The position numbers and the translations under genes were made by a program. From the NCBI GenBank assembly GCA_026413225.1, contig CM048552.1, positions 826,001-890,000 on the forward strand: a stretch of DNA of 64,000 bases. The letters run 5' to 3'. The notes under the pieces were generated by a model. That model made no database searches. It saw nothing but the letters and a program-made list of their open reading frames with translations, and was not told the origin of the DNA. Positions 1 to 11,670 of the stretch are shown here, one piece after another. Each line of letters begins with the position of its first letter. The first letter of the stretch is position 1. This stretch comes from Otis tarda (taxonomy: Eukaryota > Chordata > Aves > Otidiformes > Otididae).

Positions 1-519
1 CTTTTTTATTTAAATCTCATCGGCAGCGTGCGGGCCAGAGGACCGAGCTGAACGCGCTTGCGTACGGACCTCGGCAAAACGTCCAGCCCTGCCTCGAGCG
101 CCGCCGGCTGCGGCACTTGTCCGGTGGCGGCTGTCCCAGTAGAAATGTGTCGTGTCCGCCCCGAGCCCGCCTGAGCTCAGCCGCTGGCCTCGGGCCTGAG
201 AGGCCCTGCGCGCGGGAGCCGGGCGCTGCCGCGGGGGTCGCTCCGCAGCCGCGGGGGTTTGCCCGCGGGGACCTCCCGCGGCGCAGCCCGAGCCTCCTCG
301 CCGCTGAGTCAGCGCGGTCGCGGGTGGCCTCGCCCCGCGGGGCGCGGTACCCAGGCATCCTCTGGGAGAGCCACTCTGCCCTGCAAAAGCCTGTTCTGGC
401 CCGGGACAGCTGACGCGACGCCCTTTCCCATACCCGGCGCCCTCCCGAGCTGCGTGGTGTGAGGCGAGACGCGTGTCTGGGCGGCGTGCCGAGCCGCGCT
501 GAGCGCCCCCACCCGCGGG

Positions 520-655
520 GATGCAAGGATTGGCCGATACCGGTTCTGTTTGGGTTTTGGGATCAATATGGCGGCGCTGGCTCCCCGCGTGCTGTCCTGT
601 TTTCCTGTTCCCCTCCCTGCAGGGAGCTCAGTGTCTGGAGGAAGGGCACACCGCG
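520..655 (+). promoter_or_regulatory. Promoter-like CpG patch with CCAAT and YY1 motifs and possible first exon
   Basis: An inverted CCAAT box (ATTGG within GGATTGGCC, about 529-533) lies 32 bases upstream of a perfect YY1 consensus AATATGGCGGC (565-575). The YY1 motif includes an ATG at 568. The frame from that ATG stays open to a strong donor, CGCG|GTGAGTAAT (GT at 656). The segment 568-655 is 88 nt, so it ends in phase 1, the phase needed to join SBF1 exon 2. YY1 motifs overlapping the start codon are common in CpG-island promoters. No known protein start was recognised in MAALAPRVLSC, and the canonical SBF1 first strand is absent, so this may be a non-coding or alternative first exon, or chance. 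Confidence 0.35.
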
Positions 656-857
656 GTGAGTAATCGCCGTACAGGTTGGGTTGGTCTGCGCAGGGCCGTG
701 GCCTGGGTGCGCTGCTGGGCCGGGCCGGGCCGTGCCGGCACCTCCCTGCCAGCGGTAAACAACTGCACGAGCCGGACGGGCCCCTTCGCGCGGGGTGGGA
801 CGGGGCTCTGCTGGGGTGAGGGGACCCGAGGCAGCTCTGCATCATCTCCAGAGGTGG

Positions 858-1258
858 AATCACAGGATGGTTTGGGTGGGAAGGGAGCGTTACAGCCCAC
901 CCAGTCCAACCCCCTGCCAGGAGCAGGGACATCTCCAACCAGGTCAGGTTGCTCAGAGCCCCGGCCAACCTGGCCTGGAATGTTTCCAGGGATGGGGCAT
1001 CCACCGCCTCTCTGGGCACCCTGGGACAGTGCTCCACCACCCCCAGGGTAAAAAATTTCTTCCTGATACCTGATCTAAATCTCCCTCCCTCTATTCTGAA
1101 ACCCATTCCCCCTCGTCCTGTCCCACCAGACCCTGCTGAAGAGTGTCTCCCCACCTTCCCTGCAGCCCCCTTTGGGCACTGGGAGCCGCTCTCAGCTCTC
1201 CCTGGAGCCTCCTCCTCTCCAGGCTGAGCAGCCCCAGCTCTCCCAGCCCGGCCTCGTG
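858..1258 (-). mobile_element. CR1 LINE fragment, 3' part
   Basis: Reads on the + strand as the complement of a CR1 3' end: it starts near the terminal ATTCT-type motif (aatcacaggatgg), then tttgggtgggaagg and the diagnostic stretches (gggatggggcatccaccg, ctccaggctgagcagcccc). 5'-truncated, as is usual for CR1. It belongs to the same homogeneous subfamily as most copies in this window. Confidence 0.92.
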
Positions 1259-2220
1259 AGGCGTTAACATAGCGCAGTGCACGAAACTGAAAGCGAGAGA
1301 GGGCTGGAGCGGGGCAGCAAGCGGGGTTTGGCCGAGCCAGCATCGGAGTCTGGCGCGGCTGCGATGTTTGCCGGGGTTTCCAGTTGACATCCGCTCCCGG
1401 AGCGGAGCGTTATCTTCCTGGAGGGGCCCGCTCCTCCCTGGCACACACAGAGGCGTGACGCAGTCACCGTGACCGCTGAAAGCAGCGGCTCTGTGGGCGT
1501 CCTGCTCATCTGGAAGGACGAGAAAAAGGACCATGAGCTGTGCGGTCAGGCTGTGAGAGCAGCGCCTTCCCGGTGCAGGGCGAGATGCTCCGGCCGGCCG
1601 GCGTGACCCTGAGCCGGGCCGATGGTCAGGCAGCATCCGGTCACCGTGGCTCCGCTTTCACCGTTTGCGGAGCCGCTGGGTTGCAGGGGCGGCTTGCAGG
1701 GAAGCGCAGCGCCGGCGCGCTGCAGCCAGCCCAGCTGTCTCAGCGGGAGCTGCGGCCGCCTGACGCTGATGTCCCGGTGTCCCGGTCGGTGGTGACTGCA
1801 GCCGTGGCCGCTCTGCTCCGAGCTGGCTCCTGCGTCCGCACGCTTGTGTCGGGAGAGGGGCCGCGCGCTGCCGGGCTCCGGGTCCGTGTACGGAGTTCAG
1901 TGCGCCCGGCGGCGGGAGGTGGGCCTTTTCCTACACGCGTGTTTGTCGTGTTGTGTCACGATCACGCACGCTGTTCTCTGTAACTGGGAGTTTAAATCCC
2001 TTGGCTCTTGTCGTGGCCGCAGACAGATGCCTGCGTTGCACAGCCAGGGCTTCTGGCTGCCGTTTCCCTCGGGACGCAGGCGATTTTCCACTGTGCGGGG
2101 CCTGCCTGAGAGCCCGGAGCGGCTCAGTGCCGAACCGCGCTCGGCTCGGCGAGGGCGTATCTTTGAGTTTGCTGTGTGCAGCGCTGAGTGAGGCGTGGCC
2201 GCTTCCCGCGGGGCATCGGA

Positions 2221-2246
2221 AAACAACAACAACAACAACAAAAAAG
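2221..2246 (+). repeat. (AAC)n microsatellite
   Basis: About seven AAC units followed by an A run: a simple repeat in otherwise GC-rich sequence. Confidence 0.85.
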
Positions 2247-5200
2247 AGGGAAGCTGTGGAGAATCCGCTGCTGTTTCCAGCTGCGTCCGAATTTGCGGCT
2301 GTCCAGCCCTGCCCGGCCCTGGCGTTTCTGATCTGAAACGCGGTCGCCGCTGCCTCCCGAGGCCCGGGCAGCCCGGCAGCGCCGGCTTTCTGCTGGGGCT
2401 GAGCCAGGGAGCCAGGGAGCTTGCGGCCTTTTCCCTGTTCCCTCGCAGCTGTGCGGAGCGGGGTGCGGCGCTGCACGGCTCCGTCAGCGTGCCTCGCCAT
2501 CTCCGCGGCCGGGGCCTGCACGCCCTGGTTCTGCTTTGGAGCTTCTGCGGGAGGCGAGGGCGCGTGCCGAGAGGAAGCCGCCTCCGTGCTGGGTGCCGTC
2601 TCCTTCCGTGGAGCCTTTGAGGCGGCTGCTGGGTCGGAGGAACGAGGGTGCAGGCGTGAGGCGTCCTGCGCTCCCCCGCGGCGCTCGCGGCTCCTCTGCC
2701 TCTCGCGCTTTCGCTGCGCGGCTGGAACCGGTGCCGGGAGCAAGGCACCGACGCCAAAAGCCAGGGAAGCTGAAGGAAATCCACTGGCGGAGGAGAGCTC
2801 TCGCGGCTTGTCCCGTTACCGTCCCGCTGCGTTCTGAGTGATCGTCGGCCTGAGGGTCTGGCGGGCCCTGCCGCTGCGAGATGCCCGTGCGGCTCCCGCA
2901 GGTGGGAGGCGTTTCGAACCGGCGGCGAGAACGCGCTTCGCTCCGTCGTGCGCGGGCCTGGCCAAGTGACTCATCGCCTTGACTCAGCCTGGTTTCTTGT
3001 AACGCGCGCATCTCGCCAAAAACACCCCGTAGGCTGACGTGCCTGCAGCGGCTGCGACCGGCGAGCTCCCTCGGCTGTGTAAATATTTGCGGGGGTTGCA
3101 ACGCCCCTGCACGCCACGTGCAGAGCTGCCCGTCCTCTGCCCGGGTACCTGGCGGCTCGAGGCCGCGGGACGTCACCGCCGTTGGCGCGGCCGACTGTCG
3201 AAGGGCTCGCCCTACCCCCGGCAGCCAGCAGCGCCCGCGCCGCCGCAGCCCAGCCACGCCGCTTGGTCTGGGAATGGCGGCTGCTCCGACCCCGGGCGCT
3301 CTGTTAATGCTTCTCGTGCTCTCTCTGAGCTTTTCCCCAGGAGGAGCAGCTCCGCGCGCTGCGGATCAGAACGCAGGGGGTCAGGCGCCTGGCGGCGGTG
3401 TGGGACGAGGTCTTTCTTCGCCCCGCGCCAGGCCTGGCGGATGGGGCGCTGGGTTTGGTGCGGCAGTGCCCTGCCTTCCGCGGGCCTCGGCGCTTCCCGT
3501 TCCCTGAGGTGCTTGTGTGGATCAGGAGAGAAGACTCCTGCGCTGGCCGTAACGTTCACAGGACGGCAGGCCCCGAAGGCCATCGTTCGTGCAGTCTGGA
3601 CTCTGCTGCCGTTGCTCCGCGGCACTGCGAGTCCATCCTGCGGGCCGGGCCCGCGGCGCGGTGCCGGTAGCGTGTAGGTGTGAACGCTGCGGCCGTCCCG
3701 GCGGCAGAGCCGCGGCCTGCCTTCTGCTGCTGTCCCGGGTGCGCCGGTGCCTGCGCGGGCGCTGCTGGGCGATCGTCCTGGGGCTTCTGAAACCCTCTTG
3801 CGCTCGTGGGGTCCGGTGGGCCCATCGCCATCTTGTGCGTGAGCTGCGGCTGCGCCCGCGGCGTGCCGCCTGGCCTCGGGCCTCGCTCGGAGACCGTTCC
3901 CCCGCGCAGGAGCGGCACAAGTGCCTGTTCTCTCCCCACCGCCGCTTCTCCTTCCTCGGTACCCCTTTCTGTGGCCGCTTCCTGCAGCTGCCGCAGCTTG
4001 GCTTGGCCGCTGCGTGCAGACGGCCTCTCCCCGAGGCGCCGGGGCCCCTGCGGCCGTCTCGTGCGGTCGGCAGCTCCGCGTCCCAAAGGCCGTGGAGCGG
4101 GACGGTGCTCTGAAACGGTCCAACCGCGGCACAGGAGGTGTCTGGGGGTAAAGCTTTCCACGGGCTCACCTCCGCGAGTTGAGAACCTGCCGTGTCCCTT
4201 GGGCCGTGCTGGGAGATGCTCTCTGCCCCGCCCTGGGCGACCCTCCTTGCTCACGGGGGGACAAGTGTATTTATCGGTGTGGGATGGGTCGTTGTGGCCC
4301 TGGGGCAGAACCGGTGCGGGGTGGATTGGTGTGAAAGCGTTAATGCTCTGCTCCTGTCTCCCCTTTGTGAGGGGACCCGGCTGGGTTTCTCTGTCAGGAA
4401 CTCCCGCTGCTGCGCCCGTCCCGAGCCGGCGGCTGCGTTCGCCTGGCTGCGTGGCGCCTGTGTCGCGGTTCTGGGACAGTGGGCCGGCGTGGGGAGGAAG
4501 CAGCAGTCTAGAACGTACGCTGCCACCAGCTTCTTGAACCGGTAGTGAGATCTTGTTTACTGCCAGAGAGAATTTTGCAAATCTCTTTTCTGTTTCTCTC
4601 ACTTGAGCTCGAGTTTGTCTCGCTGTGAGTGGGAATCTGGAGACTGTGTTTGCAGCGAGCTGCGTTTTCCCGTTTCTGGTGCTGGGATGCGCGGCTGGAA
4701 GAGCAGCTGCAGTGTTATGGTGCTGAAAACGCAAACAAAGGCGACTTGGCCCGAGCGAGAAGTGTGCCCTGGGGTTCCCCGGGCCGCCCAGCTGCCACGC
4801 CGGAGACGTTCACCCTGAAAACCCCTTCGGCTCGGCCAGCCCGGGGTGATCGGAGGGGCGGCAGGGCCGAGGCAGGGCAGCTTTTCTCTTCGCCTCTCGC
4901 CGTGACCGTGGCACGAAGCCTGCCGGGGCCGGGCTGCTCGCCTTTTCCTCTGCGCCTGTAACGCCTCTGACCACGAAGTGCCCTTGTGCCGTCAAACCCA
5001 CACCCAGAGCCCGCAGGCGCCGCGGCGCGGGGGTCGTCCTGCTTCCAGGAACGCGCCTGTCTGTCCCTTCCAGTTGTGCGGCTGGAAGGAGCGAGGCAGG
5101 GAGGGGTTGGTGAAGGTGGCAGCGAGACGGGGCGGGCGGTGGAGGCCGGGGCGCGGAGGAGCAGCGCGTGAGGGCCCTTCGTCCCCGGGCGCCGGGGGCC

Positions 5201-8200
5201 CGTCTCTCGCACCCATCCAAGTCGGTTTTTGTTTGTGGCGCGGCTCAGAAGCGCCACGTGTCAGTGTGCCGGGAGCAGCCTGCGTGTTTGGCAGCTGCTG
5301 CTGCCTTGTAACTGAGATTCGGAGTCTTGCACGTTACTTTTGTGTTTCTGAATGCTTTTTGATCAGACAGTGCAGCAGGAAGTGCTCTGGGGAGGAAAAA
5401 CTGAGTCTCGGTTCGCTTGGCCTGTTTTTGCGTTGTGGGTAGCTGTAGGAAGTGGAGCAGAAAGCTGCTTGCGCTGCTTGCCTCCTCTCTGCGGCATCTT
5501 CCTCCCCAGAGCAGCGGTGTCTGAAACGTGCGCTGCCGAGTCTGGCGGAGTTGTGCCCTTTCTGAAGATGGCCCGCTCTGCACCCAGCTGCACCCAGCTT
5601 CTGGGCTCCGGCCGGAGCGAGCAGCTCCCGCGGCGCCTGGGGCCGGCGGGTCCCTCTGCCTGCACGCGCCGGCCAGCCTCGTGTGCTCCGCTTCCCTTGG
5701 CAGCCCACAAGTCAGCTCCGCTCCAGAACTGCCGTGGCGTTGCTCTCTTAGAGTGGGGAGAGACTTATGGCCTCGCTTTAGGGACCCTGCCCGCTCGGGC
5801 CGTTGGGGAACGCCGGGTTCGGGAGCGCTGGTAGGCGTTCCCCGGGCGCGGCGCTGGGACCAGCTCCCAGCTGTGACGCCCCGGCGGCCGCTGCAGCACA
5901 GACACGCTCGTGTCAGCACCCGTGGCGTGTCCCGCTGCGGGACGGCTGTGTGCCCCGGTGCCGTGCGCGAGCACGCCTGCAGCGTCGGTGCTGTTATCGC
6001 CGTCTTCGTCTGCCGGGTTTTCAGCTGTCCCAGGGCGAGCGAGAGAGCTGGACTGCGGGCCGATAACACGGCACAGCGCGTGCATCTCCTCTGTGCCGGC
6101 GGCTGTGGGAGCGCAGGGACGGGAGAGCCGGTCAGCGCAGCTGCTGCCGCGTCCGCGCGGAGAGCGGGGATGCTGTCCTGCGCTCGCCGTCCAACACAAC
6201 GTCTCTGTTCAGCGCGGAGCGGGGCGAAGCCGCGGGACAATTGTTTGCTTCAGCTTCTGCTGGTGGAGCGGCTGCGGTGGCAGGAGGCGTACCAACGAGG
6301 GGATGCGTCGTGGGCTGTCTTTAGAAATGGGTAAAACCACGTTCCTCAGGGATTGGCGCCTCATCTGGGACGCGCGGGATGAACGTTCCCAGGGAGGAAG
6401 CGGTAGGGTGGACGGCGCTTTGGACCGTGCCGGCAGCTGGGCCGGTGCAGCAGGGGTTCCTTCGGTAAAGCCGGCGATTAGGAGCCGGGAGAGATAAGCT
6501 GCTGGATGAGATAAGCGTGAACTTAGCAGACCGGGTTAGGAAGGAGGTCAGACGTGCGCGTGGTGCAGCGTGCCGTACCAAGATGGACTGCTCCGGTCTA
6601 CCTGCCTGACGAGAGCAGCGGCACCGTGCCGGTTTTTGCAGTGATCGTCTGCGGGAATGGCTCCTGGGGGTTATCAATGGGGCGGGGAGCTCGGTCGCGG
6701 CGTCTGGCCGCGTGTCGGCTCTTTACGTGGGCGAGAGCGCCTGCGGTGACGCTAGGAAGCTCGGGAGAGAAGGGGCTGCCTCACCGCGTTGGCCGGCTCT
6801 GCTCAGCAAGCACGGGAGGCGGCACCTGCGCGCGCCGCGGCGGTTAAATCCGCGCGTCGCGTGCGCCGCCTCGGCCGGGGCTGGCAACTGAAGGTGGGCG
6901 GTGTCCGAGCGCGGTGGCTCCTCTTCCTCAGGTCTGCTCGAGGCATTAAGCTGGATACGGGGAGCCGGGGCTCGCTCCTTGGGTGCCCGCAGCGCGGCGG
7001 GGGGCACTGTTAAAATCAAGATCAGCGCGTTGTCGCAGATGACTGTGGGCGTGGGCAGGGCTTTTTTCCCCTAAAAGGCGAGGAGCGCGCGCGCGCCCCT
7101 CTCCGTTTGGGGCTGCTTGAATTCCGAACTGAACCCGTGGGCGTGCCCCTGGCAGGCGGTGCTGGGCGCAGGTCCTGCGATGCACCGCGGGCCTTGGCGG
7201 AGCCGGGAGGCGCGGAGGGCCGGGGCGAGGGGCGCGGCGGTCGTGGCCGTGCGGGAGGGCGTGGCGGCGGTGCTGGCGGTGGCGCTTGTGCGAGTGGGAC
7301 GTCGAGGGGCGTGAACACGGTTGAGCGGTACGGCACCGCTGCGCAGGTTTGGGAAGAGGTGCTAATTACAGCCTCCCTTAATGAGCCGGGGGAGAACCGC
7401 ATGTTGTTTCACTGCAGCTGGTAGGACATGGAGAGAAAGGAGTTACCAGTGTCTGAAAAATAATCTGGAGAGCTGCTCTGCTGTGATTTGCTCCGAACAA
7501 AGTGAAGTTTTGGAGAGTTTTATGGGGGAGGAGGCGAGAGCAGCCTGCAGCTCCCGTGTCTGGGGAGGGGGAACGGGCACAGCGCGCGGCTGAGGTTCGG
7601 CCTGCCCGGATCGCTGGGGCCGGCGCGGCTGCGCTCCCCGTGCCGGGACTGTGCTCCCGCCGGCGCGCTCGGCTCCGGGCGGGGAAGGTTTCTGTGAGCG
7701 TTTGTGCCCCTGGTGCCCTCCGTCCCAGCTGCGGAGCTGCCCGTGCCACCGAAGCAGCTTGGCTGGAGGGGGACGGCTTCCGCAGGCTTGTTCCCTGTCC
7801 GACACCTGGAACGCCGTTGTATCCCGGGGGTTTGAGTCAGAGCAGCACCTTTACTGGTAATTTATCTACTTCTATGAGTTGGGACAAAAAGCTATTCTGT
7901 GGCATCAGGGGAGATCTTTCACGTTTCGTCACCTCCGTTCGTTTTTCCTTTTCCATTCCATTTTCGCGCCGCTTTCCTTGGTGGTGCGGCACAACGAGCG
8001 CATCTCCATGGGCGGGAGAGCAGAAAATCCCAGCTGAGGATTTCCTCGAAAACGTCCTGTGACGCGCAGGCCGCGCTGGACCGGCCTGCGTGTCGGTGCT
8101 GCGAGGCGTGGCCGCGGACGGCAGCGCTGTCCTGCCCGATGTGGCTGCTGTGCTGGCGTAGCTCCGGGGGGCCGGAGGAGAGGGCCGCAGCGTTTGCAGA

Positions 8201-10404
8201 TGAACCCCGCGTGTCCTGAAGCCGTGAGTTGTCTCTCCGAACCCGGCTCCGCTCTCCCCAGCGGCCCAGCAGCGTGTGACTCTGGGGATTTCTGCTGCCA
8301 GATCAGCAAATCGAGCTGCTTGTTCTGTTTGGCGTCAGGCTCTCCAGGTTTCGCCCAGCTGTCTTGATCCTGCTCCATGTTTCCACTTAACTTCTCCTGT
8401 GCCTCTCTGTTGGGCTGGCTTTTGGCTGTGTTTGCTCAGTTCGCGTCGTGATCTGCATCCGTACTGTTTCAACCTTGCCATCCCTCTTTTGCGTCCCTCT
8501 TTCGTTTTTTCCTCTCGTTAAGTGCTGGCAGTGGAGCCACTTTACCTCCGCGTTAATCCAGAGGATGGGAATGCCGATTCTCTTGACCTGAAGTTTTCTT
8601 GGCAACTCTCGTTTTATACAAGTACCTCTTAAAAATGTGGCGTCTCTTGGGAATTCCTCTCCGCCGAGGACGTCAGGATTGTGTAAGTGTTTAAAACGCG
8701 GGGTTCGCCGTATGGTTTGGGCTTGCGTCGCGGCAGAACGAGCTGTCCGGGGCGGCTCCGGCTGCTGCTTGGGCTGCTTCCTTGGGAGGGCTTGGCTCAG
8801 GACGGCCTCTGCTGCTGCGCGGAGCCACCGCGCGGGAGCCGCGTCCCCACCTGCCGTCTCCCGGTTTAGCGCGACGTCTGCTCTCGGAGGAGCTTCCTTC
8901 CGTCCTTCCGTGTCCCCCGCGCGTTGCGTGGCGGCGGCTGCGGCGCGGGGCCCTGCCCGGCGGGGTGCGGGTGTTTCCGAGGGCGGTGCGGCGTGGCTCC
9001 AAGCTGGCGGGTGCTGGCAGCGGGGGAGATCCCTGCCGCGGCTTCTGGCCAGCTGTCCCCGCGTCAGGGCTGTTTCTGCGGGACTTTCTCAGCCGGTGCC
9101 GCCGGGAGAGGAGCAGAGGCCAGCATTCAGGGCGGTGGAGCAGCCGGGCGTTTGGAACGGCCGTCGTCCGAAGCAGGACTGTGGAGATGGACGCTCAAGG
9201 GGCGTTTAGCGTCATTCTGGTCAATGACACTAGTGCTGCTTTTTCCCGGCGGCAGCGCTGGGTTTGGGGGCGTTTTGCCGGTCCGCTCAGAGCGTGGCCC
9301 GGAGGTGGGCGCGGGAGAGGCTGGCTGGCGCTGGCTCCTCCGGGGCCTGAGGGAGAGGAAGGCTGCACCAGACCTGGCAGAGAACAGTTAAAAATCAGCC
9401 CTGGAGAGCTGGGGTTTGGGCGAGACTGGGCTGGGTGTTGCGGAGCGGCGCTTCAGAGGTACGCCGCTGTCATCGGACCCGCTCGGGGGCGCGTTCAGGC
9501 TCCGGCGGTACGGTTATCCGGGTCACCCGGCGTCGGCGCGGGGGTTAGGCAGACCTCCCCCGGGCAAGAGTCGTACCCCCGACGTCAGCGCGGTCTGGGC
9601 CTTTTCAGAGGAGGCTTTGCCCAAGAGGACGTGGCATTTTTCATAAAGGCCCTTCTTGAGCATCTGTGTATCCACGGGCGTTTCTTGGCCCGTTCTTCTG
9701 GGCATGAAAAGTCCCAAGCGGCGTCAGGCCGAGGAGAGTCAATACGCTCTGTCATCTGACGCGGCCTCAGCGCGCTGGAGCGAACAGGCGGTGCTGAAAG
9801 TACGGCTCTCTAGAAATCCAGACCCCTGGGGCGGCTTGCTGGGCAGCCATGAGACAAGGGTTTCGTCAGAGGAGAGGGGCTTTGGTCCTCTGAGTCATTT
9901 GCTTGGAGAAATCTGTTCCTGGGGAAGGATGTGGCGGGAGGCGCCGCGCAAAGCTGCGGCTGCGCGGTCACCGAGCGGCTGAGCGCCCTGAAGCCCTGCC
10001 GGAGCGCGGGAGCGGTGATCGTGTGTCGGGCTGCCGCCACGCGAGGAGTAGCAGCGGGGCAGCGATGCTTTCTGCTGGCTCCTCCAGCCGGGGCTCTCTG
10101 CCTTTCCCCGTAAAAGGTGCCGAATTCCTCCATAGCCCGTGGTGTCTGGAGTGTTCGTGAGTCCGTGGGAAGTGGGAGGTGAGCAGCCAGCGCCTCAGGA
10201 GCGAAGGTCTGGAAGGCGTGTGTGACTGAACGCGGAGGCGTTGTTCTCCTCTCGGCGGGGCGACGCTGTGACCCACGCCTGAAGTGGCCTGGGCCTGGGC
10301 GTTCTGCCCCAGCAGCTGTGGGAGACCAAGGGCTGTCTGTAGCCGTGCTCCCGTGAGAGCGCTGGGGGGAGCTCGGGGAGGAGATGCGTCCTTGTGGAGT
10401 TAGG

Positions 10405-10458
10405 AAAATAAACCAAAAAATACCCCAAGCCCCCAAAACCAAAACCCCCGACCAACCG
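10405..10458 (+). repeat. A/C-rich low-complexity tract
   Basis: Runs of A and C (ccaaaaaataccccaagccc, then ccaaaacccccgaccaacc). The minus strand has several G-tracts and could form a G-quadruplex-like structure. Confidence 0.6.
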
Positions 10459-11334
10459 CGCCTCCCCAGAAGCCGGTCACGGCTTTCGTCCTGGCTTCGG
10501 CAGCCCGCGGGAAGGCACGCGTCCGTGGCGTTCGGGCCGATTCCAGAGTGTGATACCCTCGGACTTCCAGTGCGGAGCGGCAGTGCTGCGGCCCTGAGGC
10601 ACTGCGGTTCAAACGGGGCATTTTCCGGAAAGCGTGCGGGAGACGCGCTGGGGGGACTGGGAAAATCGGTGTCGTCTGAGGGCCGACACTGCCTGTTCAG
10701 AGCTTCCCTGTGGGAGATGGGAGTGGTTGTAGTGAGAACACGAGCGACGCTGTGGAAATGCGCGTGCACGGGGAGCGGGGCTGCCGCGCCGGCCCGAGCG
10801 CTGAGCTGCCGTGCGCGTACGGTGCCACTGGACGAGCCGCGAGGCAGCGGCGCCGGCTGACCTTGCTGTGCGTCCCCAGCTGCAGTGACGGACCGGGGGA
10901 CCTGCCCTGCCTGCCGCGTAGGCTCAGACGGGGAGGACAGGGCTGCGGAGGGATTTGCAGAGCTGCCAGATGGAGAGGTGACCAGACGTTGAAGCAAATC
11001 CCAGGATTTACCGGTGTTTTCCAGCAGCGAGGTGTGGTACGGTGCTCGGCGGTTACGCCGGATGGGCCGTGCGACCGTGGAGCACGCGTAGGAGGGAGCT
11101 GTAGGGCGCTCAGCACCACGGCCACCCCGTGCTGGGCACGGCCAGCCCGGCAGCGCCCCGGTCAGGAACCCGGCTCCTGGCGAGGGGGAGCGGGGCTGCG
11201 GCAGAGTTCCCCGTCTGAAACAGCCTGACCAGGTCGGAAGGAGGGTTAAGGAGAAGGGGCTCCAAATCTTCCCCTCGTCTCAAAGGGCTTCTGAGCTGGT
11301 GCCGTGGGTGTAACAGCACGGGCAAATCGGGAGC

Positions 11335-11428
11335 AGAATCACAGAATCTTAAGGAGAGACCTCCAAGATCGTCAAGTCCAATGGTCAACCCAACACCCCC
11401 GTGCCCCCTGAGCCGTGTCCCGCAGTGA
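11335..11428 (-). mobile_element. CR1 LINE 3'-end fragment, second subfamily
   Basis: About 94 bp reading agaatcacagaatcttaag..., ctccaagatcgtcaagtcca and acccaacacccccgtg: the complement of a CR1 3' end of the subfamily also found at 44421-45250. It is distinct from the GC-rich subfamily that follows 70 bp downstream. Confidence 0.8.
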
Positions 11429-11501
11429 GGGTGCCGGCGCCGGTGCCAGCGAGGCTCGGAGCCCCGCAGGAGCAGATCTGGAGGTGAACCCGCTGGCGCC
11501 G

Positions 11502-11670
11502 AGGATCACAGAACCACAGGAGGGTTTGGGTGGGAAGGGAGCGTTCAAGCCCACCCAGCCCAACCCCCTGCCAGGAGCAGGGACATCTCCAACCGGATCA
11601 GGGTGCTCAGAGCCCCGGCCAACCTGGCCTGGGATGTTTCCAGGGATGGGGCACCCACCACCTCTCTGGT
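11502..11670 (-). mobile_element. CR1 LINE 3'-end fragment
   Basis: About 169 bp of the common subfamily (gtttgggtgggaagggagcg through gggatggggcacccaccac). The alignment to CR1 stops abruptly at about 11670, where unrelated sequence follows, so this copy is strongly 5'-truncated. Confidence 0.9.

Larger units (their letters stand above)
1259..11334. other. Non-coding, no gene recognised
   Basis: GC- and CpG-rich sequence. Long open frames occur on both strands but have no recognisable domains and are low-complexity in composition (Arg, Pro, Gly, Ala). Besides the AAC microsatellite and the A/C-rich tract, no repeats, RNA genes or exon-like blocks were recognised. Probably SBF1 intron 1 or intergenic DNA. 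Confidence 0.6.

Noticed and set aside
3556..4734. 392-codon open frame on the minus strand
   Set aside because: Low-complexity composition and no recognisable domain or splice structure; overlapped by equally long frames on the other strand.
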